Source: Dreissena polymorpha (lineage: Eukaryota; Mollusca; Bivalvia; Myida; Dreissenidae). From it: DNA of 64,000 bases. The stretch is taken from NCBI RefSeq assembly GCF_020536995.1, contig NC_068362.1:107208689-107272688 (forward strand). The letters are read 5' to 3'. A program made the position numbers and the translations under genes. Below the pieces are notes generated by a model. The model searched no databases. It was not told the DNA's origin and worked only from the letters and a program-made list of their open reading frames with translations. The stretch's first letter is position 1. Each line of letters begins with the position of its first letter. This document shows positions 25,470-37,736 of the stretch, piece after piece.

Positions 25470-25587
25470 CACAAACTAGCATAATTTCATAAGGCAATAC
25501 TAACCTCGCATATGATTTTAGGCGCGAGCACAAACTAGCATAATTTCATAAGGCAATACTAACCTCGCATATGATTTTAGGCGCGAG
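25470..25587 (+). repeat. exact 59-bp tandem duplication over a splice acceptor
   Basis: The 59 bases at 25,470-25,528 are repeated without a visible change at 25,529-25,587. The unit contains the intron 1 acceptor ATGATTTTAG plus the first 7 bases of exon 2 (GCGCGAG). The gene therefore has two identical acceptors 59 bases apart. Using the upstream one would add 59 nucleotides and shift the frame. Confidence 0.95.
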
Positions 25588-25736
25588 ACATAGGAAGAAC
25601 TGTACGTCATTCGTCTACGTGCAATGTCACAGACACAGATCTTCAGGGCATGTTCATAACACTGACAAGCCTGTTGACTGACCAAGGTCTAGCAAACGAC
25701 GTTGCTGCGCAGGAGGCTGTTAGGAAGCTAGCAAAG
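25581..25736 (+). CDS. NLR-like receptor exon 2: short HEPN-like segment
   Basis: This 156-bp, 52-codon exon starts after the downstream acceptor and reads ARDIGRTVRHSSTCNVTDTD, followed by a leucine-rich helix (MFITLTSLLTD..LANDVAAQEAVRKLAK). The R...R..RH pattern followed by a DTDL helix resembles the end of HEPN-type domains seen in DZIP3-like and other animal defence proteins, though the canonical Rx4-6H spacing is not exact. It is in phase 0 at both ends; the donor is AAAG/GTATGT. Together with exon 1 it probably forms one folded N-terminal domain. The HEPN assignment is inference. Confidence 0.8.
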
Positions 25737-26973
25737 GTATGTTATAATCCATAGTGGCGATTCAGCCTATATATGTGCGTTTATCAGACATGACATAAAG
25801 TACACGTAGATGTTAAACATACAGCGCTGTTGATTTATGTGATTATTAATAAATAATAGGTTCGCATAGGAAAATATATTGTACAATATGATCCTTCATA
25901 TATGACCATATAGATATGATATATTTTTTATGACTTATTTTACAATTATCGTATTATTCGTTGAAAGCCAAATTTAATATAATGGGCAGCGTCGCGACAA
26001 AACCGACCTTAATAAATTTGATAACGTTATTGGGAAAACCAGCTTTAACCGACCTCATGATTTTACCCAAGAAGTATTTCAGTGTTTGGTGTAAAAATAG
26101 CTATTTGCGGAATTGTTGTGATGTTTTGAATAACATGATGGACGAAGAAATGGATGTAAGTATTTGGTTGTTCATGATTGCAGTTTTAGGAACGTTTCTG
26201 TTTGAAAATTGTTAATTTCTATTGGTCTTATAACATGAACCGTCTGAAATGAAAGCAAAATAAAATGTTGCAGATTTGCTCAATAGCAAGTAGAAATGTA
26301 GTAAACTTTTTTCTATCCAAATCAAAAGCCATGATAGGTATGAAATGCGTTATAAAACTTTTACTTTCTGTACATTTGTAGTTTGCAAGCATGTATTTAT
26401 CATGGATAGTTAAATAAATACTAACATTGCTTAAACGAGCAACGAAAAGTGGTGCACGTTGTTATAAGAAAAATATGATTATCATTTGAGTTTTGACATT
26501 TCAAAATGATCGTTTCTTTGTTGTCATCTAATAATTATTGTTTATATATGACCCTTATTGTCCTACCAGGTGTGTGTAATGTAATGTATGCTTTGAAGCG
26601 CTATGAAATTGATTGTCAGAAGTTCAATTCCTGTCTTCGGAACATTTTTATTAACTCGTAATATTTGTCATTTGCAGATAGTTACATGCGAGTTATTTCT
26701 TATTTAAATAATATTGAATTTTAATCCCGTTACCATACCTAGATTTAATGCGATTTAATAACAAATTAAGCGCTTCAATATCACCTGTAAGCAAAGTGCA
26801 ACATGTTACAATGATTATTCTTTAAATTATTTTTAAGTGACTTAATACCATGCGATGTAAATTAAAGTTAACATTTATGTTATAACTCTTATTACAGTAC
26901 ATCCCTTAAAAAAGATATAATTGTATTAAGGATTCGGAAGAATTTATGAGATTGCTATTTCATTTTATTACAG
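25737..26973. other. intron 2, first part, with decayed tRNA-like trace
   Basis: No receptor exon is seen. A weak B-box-like phrase (AGAAGTTCAATTCCTG) at about 26,620 may be a worn SINE. An open frame at 25,961-26,155 ending at a GAT/GTAAGT donor could be the first exon of the remnant at 26,974, since both are in phase 0, but this is speculative. Confidence 0.35.
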
Positions 26974-27835
26974 GTTTTGGAGAGTGTTCTCTCGCAACAT
27001 TTTGAATAAACACCCGTTTTGACACCATTTGCTTCACAAGAGCTCTGTTATTCGCCGAACGGAAATGATGACATCGAGACAGACGATGGTCCACATGACA
27101 TTATTGTAATATTGGAAGGGCGTGTTCGCGATTACTTTTCTCATCAAGAAACAGTGAAGAAGATAAAGGGAGTGATGCTGTTGATGATTGAGAGGATTTC
27201 GCACCTGGTAACGACGCAGAATTTTCGAAAATACAGAAATTTTGCTCTGAAGGGTCTGGCTGCAACCGTGAGTGCCCTAAAGCACTTAGTGCTGAAAAGG
27301 TGTTCGAACACATTCTCAACGTCAGAGAAATGGAGAAAAGTGATAAAGATCTTTACCTGATGGGCGTATTGCAGAACGACAGAAGTTCTGGTGTCACCAA
27401 AAGAGGAATGAAAAGGCAGCGTAGTAGATACACATTAAAATTCAGTGGACAAGTAGTGTTGCGAACAATATTTTGTGTGTGCTATGATATTGGAATAACT
27501 GCACGAAAAGGTATTATGTCGCACACGTTAGAACATGTGGTCGTGCCAAGAAACCACGGAAACATGGGCAGACGTTATTAGCATGCACAATGCTTCGACG
27601 ACGTTCAACGTGGTGTGGCATATTTTCTATTGTAAGAGCCTCCAGAGACGCGACAGCCATGAGAGTATGCATATTGAAGGATCCTGCATTCCGGTTCGGG
27701 GATGCTGGTAGACCTGGTATCGTTCACGCTGCCGGATTGAGCAACGCCAGACAACACGACCTGCATAAAACTGTTCGACCTTACGTTAGTCCTGCGTTTC
27801 AGAACTGTTTGTGTCCTGAGCCACAAGAAGAATAA
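26974..27835 (+). pseudogene. remnant of a second multi-copy invertebrate gene family in intron 2
   Basis: Behind an acceptor TTTTATTACAG, coding-like blocks run in several frames. The clearest (27,300-27,581) reads EMEKSDKDLYLMGVLQNDR, then TKRGMKRQRSRYTLKFSGQ, then VVLRTIFCVCYDIGITARKG, and ends VVVPRNHGNMGRR. I recognise the order 'MG.L......T.KG.KRQR....F.G..VC...F...Y.IG...........VPR.HGN.G' from a repeated, uncharacterised family in molluscs and cnidarians. The following block (HAQCFDDVQRGVAYF) fits its continuation. Several stops and frameshifts mark it as a dead copy. It sits in sense inside an intron of the receptor and lacks visible terminal repeats. Confidence 0.6.
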
Positions 27836-28443
27836 CTTCAGAAAAATGTATTTGACAAACACTATGTTTAACATTGTTTAATGATAAAAACGCGTGTGTT
27901 TCATTGTAACGTTGTCAAGCTTAATCTTCCTATCCATGCTGTTCGACCGTTGCTAGACAACAAAATTTAATTATTGTACTTTTATTTTTTTATTTTACTA
28001 TTTATTAAAATATGTATAAAAACGTAATGATCGTATACGACGTTAATTATTTATTACCGCCTTTAACATATTGATATAGCGTTAGCTCGCTTCTGAGCGC
28101 GTCTAAAATGATATCGACGTCAGCATAAAAATGGAGAGCTTTAGTGACCTTACGTCATCGCGCATATCTTCGGCATCTTTTTCTCGATTTCAAATATGTT
28201 TGCACCAATATTCTACACATAAAATATACTATTAAATTTAATAAAATACTGAAAATAAAAAACTTTGTCATAAAGGCCGGTTTTTTTCACTACGCGGCCC
28301 AAATGTATTACTGAAGGGTAAACGGTAAACCTAACAACGCGATCTATATACTCTTCAATATGTATCAATATTTAAATAACATTATAAATGTAAAATCGTG
28401 TTTGTTATGAACATGTGTTTAAATACAGTCTTTGTCTGTATAG

Positions 28444-28717
28444 CTACAAACCGACGTTCTGAAGCTAACAACGGAGGAAACCATTAATTTGTTAGAATCT
28501 GCACGAAATGAACTAAAGAAAGTAGAACATATAACTAAAAATATAACTAAAGCTATGGATGAGATGCGTATTTACATTGAAAACTGTAGAAAGGATCTCA
28601 ATGCACACACAGACAAATGTAAGATGGAACTTGATGAACACACGGGCAAATGTAAAGAGCACCTGGAGAAACATCGTCAAAAGTCTACAGAAACAGACTA
28701 CACTGAAGCTTGTAAAG
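28444..28717 (+). CDS. NLR-like receptor exon 3: coiled coil of 11-residue repeats
   Basis: The 274-bp exon follows acceptor TTTGTCTGTATAG and ends TGTAAAG/GTATGT. It enters in phase 0, continuing from exon 2, and leaves in phase 1. The protein is a long charged helix: LQTDVLKLTTEETINLL, then ARNELKKVEHITKNITKAM, then two exact-length 11-residue repeats HTDKCKMELDE and HTGKCKEHLEK. Hendecad repeats of this kind make slightly right-handed coiled coils and could drive oligomerisation between the N-terminal domain and the NACHT motor. Confidence 0.85.
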
Positions 28718-29204
28718 GTATGTCCAGCCTTGTAAATGTATTACTTCCGATTGCACGATAATGTAAGTCGCCGAACAATATCACCAAGCTTATTGTTCTA
28801 AGCATTCAACATTTGTGTGAAACGCGATCAACTTTCAAAATATTCGCTATTATTTAGTTGCATTCTTGAACATCAAACCATTTATGTAAATGCTAAAACG
28901 TTTGCAAACTGCAAACAATGTTTTGATCATGTGCGCAGGATTTAAACGATATCCCCATGTAAAATTTATGTACCAAAGTGAAGAACATTCCATTATTACT
29001 TCACACAATTGAAGTTCAGTACTTACCATTGTGCAGTTTATAAAAAATGAAATACTACTTTGTGATATGACTGTATGATATACATGTATGCTTGTTGAGT
29101 CGTGCGTAATTTTCATAAAGTTGTTACATCACAAATATTCTATAAATATATGACTATGAATCATTATAATCATAATAATAAATCATTGGCCTTTATATTT
29201 AAAC
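28718..29204. other. intron 3, first part
   Basis: AT-rich intron sequence without recognisable content. The short minus-strand open frame at 28,850-29,116 has no motif. Confidence 0.5.
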
Positions 29205-30245
29205 CCCCACAAACGCAGTTTAGTGGGGTATATAGGAGTGAACTTGTCTGTCGGTTTGTTTGTCTGTCGGTCGGTCCGTATTAAGTGTCCGCTCTCTAAT
29301 TCAAATTGTTTTCACCCGATCTTCACTTAAGTTAGTCAGATATTGTATCTAGATGATATCTAGGTCAAGTTTGAATATGGGTCATGCCGAGTCAAAAACT
29401 TGGTTACGGGGTCACTTTTTACGGGTGTATTTTATACATTGAGCATGGTGTCCGCTCTCTTATTTAAGTAATTTTCATCCGAGCTTTACCAATATTGGTC
29501 AGATGTTGTAGCTAGATGAATAGGCCAAGTTCGAACATGGGTCATGGTAGGTAAAAAAACTAGGTCACGAGGTCACTTAGTGCTTTTTAAAAATTAAGCA
29601 TGAATACCGCTCTCTAATTAAAGAAGTTTTCATCCGATCTTCACCAAACATGGGCAGAAGTTGTATCAAGATGATGTTTACGTCAAATTTGAATATGGGT
29701 CATACCGGGTCAAAAACTAGGCCACGGGGTCCCTTAGTGCGTTGTAAACATTCAGCATATTTTCCGCTCTCTAATTCAAGTAGTTTTTATCCAATATCTT
29801 CACCAAACTTGGTCACAAGTTTTATCAACATGATCTCTACGCCAAGTTTAAACATCGACCATGCCGGGCCCAAAACAATGTCACGGGGCCACTAAGCGCT
29901 TTTTTTTTAAATACGCATGGTGACCGCTCTCTAATTCAAGTACTTTTCATCCGATATTCACTTAACGTGGTCAGAAGTTTTATCTAGATGATATTAAGAC
30001 CAAATTCGAACATGGGCCATGCCAGAGTAAAAATTAGGTCACGGGGTCACTTAGTACGTTTTACACATTCAGCATGGTGTCCGCCCTCTAATGCAAGTAG
30101 TTTTCATCCGATCTTCATCGCACTGAGTCAGAAGTTGTATTTAGATGATGTGTAGGTCAAGTTCGAACATGGGCCATGCCGGGTAAAAAACTAGGTCACG
30201 GGGTCACTCAATACGTTTTAAACATTAAGCATCGAGTCCGCTTTT
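29205..30245 (+). repeat. ~157-bp tandem array with CCCCCACAAACG head (bivalve dispersed repeat)
   Basis: After a head with CCCCCACAAACGCAGTTTAG and GTCTGTCGGTCGGTCC, the phrase CCGCTCTCTAATTCAAG recurs at about 29,289, 29,452, 29,607, 29,763, 29,923 and 30,081, with a last partial start near 30,240. Each unit also carries TTTTCATCCGATCTTCAC, TGGTCAGAAGTTGTATC, GATGAT and GGTCACGGGGTCACTTAG. I know this repeat type from many bivalve genomes. It has no coding role, and open frames across it are incidental. Confidence 0.88.
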
Positions 30246-30923
30246 TTGCGAAGACAACATGCAAAATATTCTGTGTCGATGCGGCATGTGGGTGTATTCG
30301 TCGCGTCTGTGACAAAGCTCTAGTTGTCGCGTGTATGCAAATGTTAATCATTCACAATAATACTAAATACTCGATTGTGTTGATGTGTCAAGCCGCCATC
30401 TTGAAAATAGGTTCGTGTGAAGTCGTGCGGCTTTTCCAATTTCAAGAATTGCATACTATAAATAGCCTTAACATTGACATTGCAGAGGTGGTTAATTTCT
30501 TGTGTAAAAATGTCAACATATGATGTAGTATTAAACATACTCATAACGAACGGTTTTTTGTTACTTACTGACACTATGTAAACAATTTAGAAAACTGGAA
30601 ACATGTTATTAGAGTTCTAATGAATTACAATATTGACCTGATTTTGCTGCATTTTCTATCAGCAAACGATGATGACCAGGTCATGTTGTTTTCCCTTAAC
30701 GCTCGCATAATTTGGGATTGTTATATCACGTGATTTCAAGCGAGATCTATGATCACAGCTCAAAAACAACCCCCGGTTCTACAAGAACCTACCATACAAA
30801 TGATCATTTTATGATCAACACTGCTTATAATCAGATAATCAATTAATCTTACCTTATGATTTTGTTTTAGAAAATTATTTAAGCAATCTCAGTATATGAA
30901 TACATTCTGTCTTCTCTCTTCAG
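30246..30923. other. intron 3, last part
   Basis: No further repeat or exon is recognised up to the pyrimidine-rich acceptor CTTCTCTCTTCAG that ends at 30,923. Confidence 0.5.
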
Positions 30924-32708
30924 TTTTTCGCAGACGGTTGATGGCACATTACGATTTCACTTTTAGCAATATTCCTCTTTCGAACTTGGATCAGAGTCTT
31001 GATAAGCGTATAGTAGATATATACGCAACGCCGAATATACACCGAATTCAAATTGAAAAAGATGGAAAACGCATAAAACATGAGCAAGTACGGACATACA
31101 CAGATATATTTTACACAGATCGTGAGCCCAATCGACGTATATACCTACAAGGTGAACCCGGCAGCGGAAAATCTACATTTTCAGCTAAGTTAGTTCATGA
31201 CTGGTCCCATGGAATCCAGCTTACGTCGGCAACCCCCAGTAAAATTACTGCATTTGATGACGTTTCAACAATTCAAAAATTCAAGTTCCTATTTTTCGTC
31301 GCATTGAGAGATTCGAAAGATCAGGCAGATGTGACGCAGATGATAAAGAAGCAACTTATTGATACAACATATTCCGAAGACGAACGAGCCGATGTGTACA
31401 AACTTTTCGTACAAATAATGAACACTGAAATCTGCTTCGTAATACGGGAAGGTCTAGATGAATGGGTGTCTCCTGATGGTAGAAACCTAGCTGAACCTTC
31501 CATGGCTGGATTTCAGAACGACAAGTGCACGGTACTAACGACATCTCGACCATGGAAACTTGCTGATGAACGTATCAAGAATTCGCATATCGAAAATCTT
31601 TTTGAAATCAAGGGGATTAGTGATCCGTATGCATTTAGTGAAAATATAATTCGATGCCTAATTGACCACTCGAAAGATCTTAAAGAAACTTCGATTAAAT
31701 TGCAGTCGTTCGTGGAAGATCGTGAGCTCGAATCATTATTTTCTTCACCTATGTTGTACACGCTTGTCATATGTACTTGGGTAAACACATTTGAGGAGGA
31801 GGAGGAACATTTTTTTGAAGAATCGTCACGGTGTGCACTTTACACTACTCTGCTTGAAAGTCTTTGTAAAAAAGCCAACAGTACGACTGGTTATTTTAAC
31901 GATTCAAACCCGCCACCAGTGCACTGTTTTTCTAGCACAAGTTACCTTCAGCCAAACATTGAACACTTAGATAAGCTAGCAGAAGTAGCTTGTAAATTGC
32001 TTTTCTCTTCTGAGAGAGAATCGTCTATTGTTTTCAGTGATATAACATTATCCAACTATTTTTCTCCGGATGAGCTCAAAGTTCGCAAGAAGTTTGCTCT
32101 CAAGGCAGGGATATTAACAAACAGGAAACATAAAAGTCGAACAGGAAGATCCAACTCATTTGTCCACAAAACTGTGCAGGAACTTCTCGCAGCATATCAT
32201 ATCGCCTGCAATACATACGTTATTGATGACGTCATATCGAGATACCTTAAACTCAAAAATACATCATATCTCGAAATATCGCAAGTTCTCATATTTCTGT
32301 GTGGAATGAACATCTCTGCTGCGAATAAATTGTCGGCTTTGATGAATCAATATGACCTTAAACATTGCAATAGATATAAGTACGATGATGAAGATTGTCT
32401 GGATGGGGATCCCTGTGAGTTTCAGCGTATCATTGAGTCTGGAATCAGTGAGGCAGTAGCCAACAAGCAGGAAGGCATACTGCTGAAACTTAGTCACTTT
32501 TATATTGATGAAAGCAACATAAGAGAATTACATGACATATGGCCGACAGACACGTGCAACGTCGAGGTCTTAATTGTCAGTCTTGACATGAATGACTTTC
32601 TGAGTTCACCTGCACTTGGCGAGTCTGCAACTCATTTTGAGTTTAACCTGTCATCGTGCCAAACTTTGAGGAAATTGTGTCTATGGGGCAGCGGCATATT
32701 GCTGAGAG
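30924..32708 (+). CDS. NLR-like receptor exon 4: NACHT NTPase domain
   Basis: The 1,785-bp exon enters and leaves in phase 1, matching exons 3 and 5. It encodes a linker (FRRRLMAHYDFTFSN, LDQSLDKRIVDIYATP), then a complete NACHT motor: P-loop GEPGSGKST at 31,151-31,177, a LFFVALRDS strand, a Walker B-like CFVIREGLDEW at 31,433-31,465, and the sensor-like CTVLTTSRPWKLAD. A winged-helix region follows, with SSPMLYTLVICTWV and FVHKTVQELLAAYHIA, as in animal NLRs. The tail (LKLSHFYIDESNI, HFEFNLSSCQTLRKLCLWG) starts the LRR part. The Walker B reads REGLDE where many NACHT proteins have DGLDE. By family it should bind ATP and act as an oligomerisation switch in innate sensing. The exon is open throughout; the donor is GAGAG/GTAAAA. 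Confidence 0.93.
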
Positions 32709-35130
32709 GTAAAATACACAAATCTATACGATATACAATACATGCAACTAAATGACATTTAAAGACTACGGTATCGTGGCCCGTGATATGTTAGTTTTAA
32801 CAACAAATACTGGCATCGATTTCAGTCTTATAAATTTGTTGTAGATGCTAGATTTAGACTGATCTTAGGTACGCGTTCTTTCCGTTAACTGAATAGCATT
32901 AAATCACAAGACCACAGTTGAAAACGTACATGAGCGGAAATCATTTCGTAACGATTCGTTCCTTTTAACTGTATGTTCCTAATAATAAAGTACATTGGTT
33001 GAATTGTTGTAAGAATGGACCAAAAATGAAAATATTGTGTGATTATTGAGTTCGTTAAAATCTGTCTCAGTGAAACTTTTATCAATAAAATATCATTTTC
33101 TGAAAAGCAGATTGTACATTCAAGATAAGCCGATACGTACCAAATATGTTCAAGTAATGCTTGTCCTTCCATTCACAGCGCAACGCAAGTATTAACATAG
33201 ATTAAGAAGATTAATCATGTGATCATTGTATGACCTATCAACGAAGACCTGGACTTAGTCTAAATTGGGGTTGTAATGAATGGCATCAGTCGTTTCATTT
33301 ATAGCAACGTGCGTCAAAATTTCAGTTTAAACATATTTAGTTTAGCTCTGTTGCATAGAAGCTTAAAGCTTATTTGAAAAGCTCTATAGTCCTTGTTCTG
33401 AGAGCGGGACCTATATCACCACTGCATAATAATATTCTATTTGGTTCCTAAATGAAAAACACATACTTTCTTAAGTATACAGCTAGATATTGTGTGCTTA
33501 AATATCTGCTTTAAGCACGTTATCGGCTATGGAGATTTGACACTAAACTTTGAAACAAAAATACAATCAAGTTCTACCTAAATAATAGAATGATGATGAT
33601 TTTTAATAATGCCGATACCATTGTTGATACATTTTTTATAATATAAGACAACGCCGTTCCTACACTGATTATCAACGTGAATATTGCTAAAAGAAGAAGT
33701 TCATGATATGTTTATATAAAAATAATGACGAACTTGCGAGAATATTTCACAAGATGGAGTACGTTTATTGCAACTTGTGAGATCATGTACATGCCATGAA
33801 ATCAATATCAGTGATCCGTCGTCGTTCTCCTAATTGCTCACTGGGCGTGCATCTATAAAGAAGATTTAACACGCAATTCATTATCACATGCCTTGGGTTC
33901 ATGCCTCCCTCATCTCAAGTAACAGCTTGCGTCGTTTGGCAACCTCTTCAAATTCCGTTATACCGGTACCATTAAGGTGTTATAAGGCATCGTAAAGATA
34001 TAGTTTCAGTTACTTTTTAACAACTTTCAATGACACCCCGTATTTCTTTTCGGTAAAACATCTTGATTCTTTTTCGGGCCCCACGTCGGGTAAACTTTTA
34101 AGTGATACTTTAAATAATTTCCGGACTCTGCTCGATGCTACAAAGGAAGGCTGGTGAGGGGAAAAATACGCCGTCGGCAAATCGGAAGTCTATTGGTCTC
34201 TTTTTGTGACTGAGATGTTTGTCCTATCCGTCCGGACCAAGAATAAAAGTCACTGTCTGAAATCGGATCGTCACACTTGTTGACCACGTTTTCGCGTCCT
34301 CACCCTTTGAATCCAATATTTTGAACTCATAATATAAGGTATTTCGAAATTACGATTTGACATCTCAAAATTACTATTAAATATGACAGAATAACAATGC
34401 GACGTGACGAGATTTGTTCTTTAACATCGCACACCTTTCAACATTCAGTATGCGATGCAATAATACGAGAGCACAAGACTACAGAGTGAAATCGCATTAT
34501 CGCGTCATAAACTCACACACTCGTATTGTGATTTAGCACTCAACAGTTCGGACATGCAAAAAAAACGATATCCGTTAAAGAAACACCGTATACATTGACA
34601 AAATAACTCTCGAAGACATATCCGGTCAAAAATAAATACTGCTCCATTACAAGCCCAGTCTAAACTCATATATATATATATATATCATCCTATTATGTTT
34701 TGTTTGTATTTGTCTTTATTGTAAAAATATATTTCATTGTTGCTGTTTGTCCGTGTGGCCTCTTATCATAATAAATCTACCTGTTCATTTGTCATAGTGG
34801 CTCATGGTACATGACAATTATTTATGTGCTTAAACTAAAATGGTATGCAAAACCGTATGTCACTTATCAAATATGAAACACATGTCTATTATAATAACAC
34901 TTGCTTAATATCTCATATTCGTCTGCTTAGTTTTACAGTCACACGCGTTGTGATACTTTACTATTACCACTATTCATCATAATTGAAGTCACAAATTAGA
35001 AATACGTTCAGATATCTTTTGATCGATGCTTGAACTGTATCAGTTAATATTAATACGACAATATTGCGTGCAGCATTTTCAAAAAGGAGACATTAATACG
35101 TGCACGAATGTTTATAATATGCCAACTAGT
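32709..35130. other. intron 4, first part
   Basis: No exon recognised. A short TA run lies at 34,669-34,685. The remainder is unremarkable AT-rich sequence. Confidence 0.5.
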
Positions 35131-36032
35131 AAAATTTTTTATTAATTAACTTTATAATATTACACAAAATGTGTTCTATTTGTTCACCCCAAAGGCGGTC
35201 GATATGAAACAACACGGCCGATACGGGAAAAGGTCGGCCAATATGAGATTGAGCCAATCAGAAACCAGGAAAACTCGGCCCTGTATGATAATCTAAAATT
35301 TCGACAATTTTGGACGCCATTTTGAAGTTGTATGCTTTGTTTTGGTGCAAAAGTTTAAATCTTTAAAGGTCAATTTTAACACTTTTGGAAACTTTATAAT
35401 ATGAAAGATAATTGTTTGAGATGCGGAATAAAACTATTTGCAACAATTAAGCGTTACGACTTATGCCATAAATCACCAGGTAAATCTTCCAATAACGCGC
35501 CGTTTTCTAAAAGTTGGACTGACTTACCTCCCTTGCTGTGACGTCAGAGCTGTACATCCGCTATTTTTAACAGCGTTATTTATGCCGAAACGATCAATTG
35601 CATTGCTATTACATCAATACTTTTATGTTAAATTATGGACTTTTCTGATGAATATGATCATTATGAAGATGAACTGCATGAAATAAGACCGTTTATGTAC
35701 AGTACACGCCATTTTATCGATTTAAAAAATCTCAATTAGACAAGACTCCTTTCCCCAAAATGGCTGGAAAAAACCCCTATAATGTTCGTTATTAGATTGG
35801 TTATCATATATCTAAATTATTGTATTTTTTGTAAATAAATGCAAGTGAACGAAATCGTATTATTGTAACACATAATTTAACTTATAACAATAATTCTAAT
35901 CATTTACACCCATCGATGTAATTACATCGATGCTCTAACTGTTCATCGCGCATGTTTGGTCTAGTTCGTAATCTTTTCCACTTAAATGCATAGTGCAAAT
36001 GTAAAGTTCAATAAAATTTCAGAGGACAGAAA

Positions 36033-36600
36033 TCATACTACCGTATTTTTCGGGGGTAAAGACGCGACTTTTTTCCGAAGCGTCTTATAAATGGACGAAA
36101 ATGAAAAACATAATATCCTAATTTTTGCGAAAATCCTTGTGTACTCCTCCACGATAAAATCGTAGTCAGTTAGATCTACAGATGATAGCAACCGGGTGTA
36201 ATCCTCCTGGAAATCGTGCTTTCCACGCATATATTATCAAAATAGTTTTTCAACACGGAAAGCTTTTTAACAAATTTATATTTAATTCATTACAAATACA
36301 TTACAAATATAAATGTTTTGTTGAATTCACAAATAAGAATACACATTTATAATCCGAAACACACTTCTGATTGTCTTCTCTTAGCGCGCCGTTTACAAAT
36401 TCAATCGTCAAATAAACATTCGGGATTGTTAGCAGATATAAACAGAATATGCCTTATTTTCCAAATTTCGATGTTGTTAGCCTTTTAGTCGTTGATGCTT
36501 ACAGGAAACCGTGCTCGCAGTGCTTTTCGCAGTTTGTACACGGAGTGTCTATTCTCATCTAGAGTCCGTGGTTTGTAGCCACGACGAACCCATAATTGAT
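36033..36600 (-). other. minus-strand coding-like traces beside a CCGTATTTTTCGG repeat end
   Basis: On the minus strand 36,230-36,050 reads RGKHDFQEDYTRLLSSVDL followed by TDYDFIVEEYTRIF, and 36,600-36,490 reads RRGYKPRTLDENRHSVYKL followed by RKALRARFPVSIND. Both look like protein rather than random sequence, but I cannot name the family. The + strand at 36,041-36,110 carries ACCGTATTTTTCGGG..TAAGACGCGACTTTTTT..GAAGCGTCTTATAA, a repeat end known from many animal genomes. The traces may belong to the same element as the THAP-like exon. Confidence 0.35.
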
Positions 36601-37736
36601 TTTTAATAATTTCACCATATATGTCTACATGTCGAATTTTATATTAAAAAATTAGGCTGCGACCATTTTGATTTGTCGGCATTCTGTTTCATTTCAGACT
36701 CCATGCAGTTCTCAGATCATAATCTCTGTGATTTATTACTCTAACTTGTTAGTTTCTGACCACGCGTGCTACTGAAAGTAGCCAGCGGGATTGTGATTTA
36801 TGGCACAAAGAAGCACTGAATGGCTTCGACCAGTGTTTTTTTTTATCTCTAAATGTAAGATAAGCACGTGCAATATCAAATATTATGTTGGTCAGTACAA
36901 ACGTTCTACCGAAAACCGCAGACCGCGTTTCTGTTTTATTGCCCAATCATGCCCTGAACATCCAATATCCTGTGTATTACGACACACAAACTTTAGATAA
37001 GCACGTGCCGTCTGTCAAAGCAATGATTTTCATAGATCAGTAAAAATATCAAAGTAACTCACACAGTGAATTCCCGTATATGATCTCGGAAACGAGACTT
37101 GCTTAAAACGTTTAAAATAACGATATTTATTGTCAAAATAATTTCTAAAAGCAAATGAGAACCATCCAACATACATCATACACAGACCAAACAAAGTATA
37201 AATAATTTTGACAATTTGAATACAAACATTGAATTGTATACGATGATTTTTTGTGTGATCAGTGAACAGTACAATACAAATGTATGCAATTGAATATAAT
37301 TTTTCAATAATGAACGAACTAAAAGAGTGTACCGATACAGCGTGTTTGATTTTTATTTTATTCAAAGGAATTGCCAATGGCAAATAATTCGCGAGATACT
37401 CCGGTACTTAAGTTGATATTCATTACGAAACTTTTAATCGAACTTTCATCAAATCTTTAAATAGAAACATATGCCGAAATTGGTTTGATACTTTGGAAAA
37501 AATAGAGAAAGTTTGTTTTTAGGAATTTGAGCACTGTTTCTTTAATATTTACCAGAAACGGAAATCGGCCATATACGGAATTATCATTGTTTTGACAGTT
37601 GACATCCGATGGTAATTGTATGAAGTATGAAGAGAAGCTGACGAAATGTTGACACAATCGCGCAGAAGTAAATATATCAGCGTATTATCTGTATCTGTTT
37701 CTAATTTTCGTTAATTTTAAAATTATTTAATATTTG

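Noticed and set aside
29205-30245. CRISPR-like array
   Set aside because: Units are ~157 bp of diverged repeat without short conserved repeats and unique spacers, and the DNA is animal.
30176-30523. 115-codon frame in intron 3
   Set aside because: It begins in the last 157-bp repeat unit and has no family motif.
37030-37383. 117-codon minus-strand frame near the THAP-like exon
   Set aside because: The composition looks like translated AT-rich DNA; no motif or splice support was seen.
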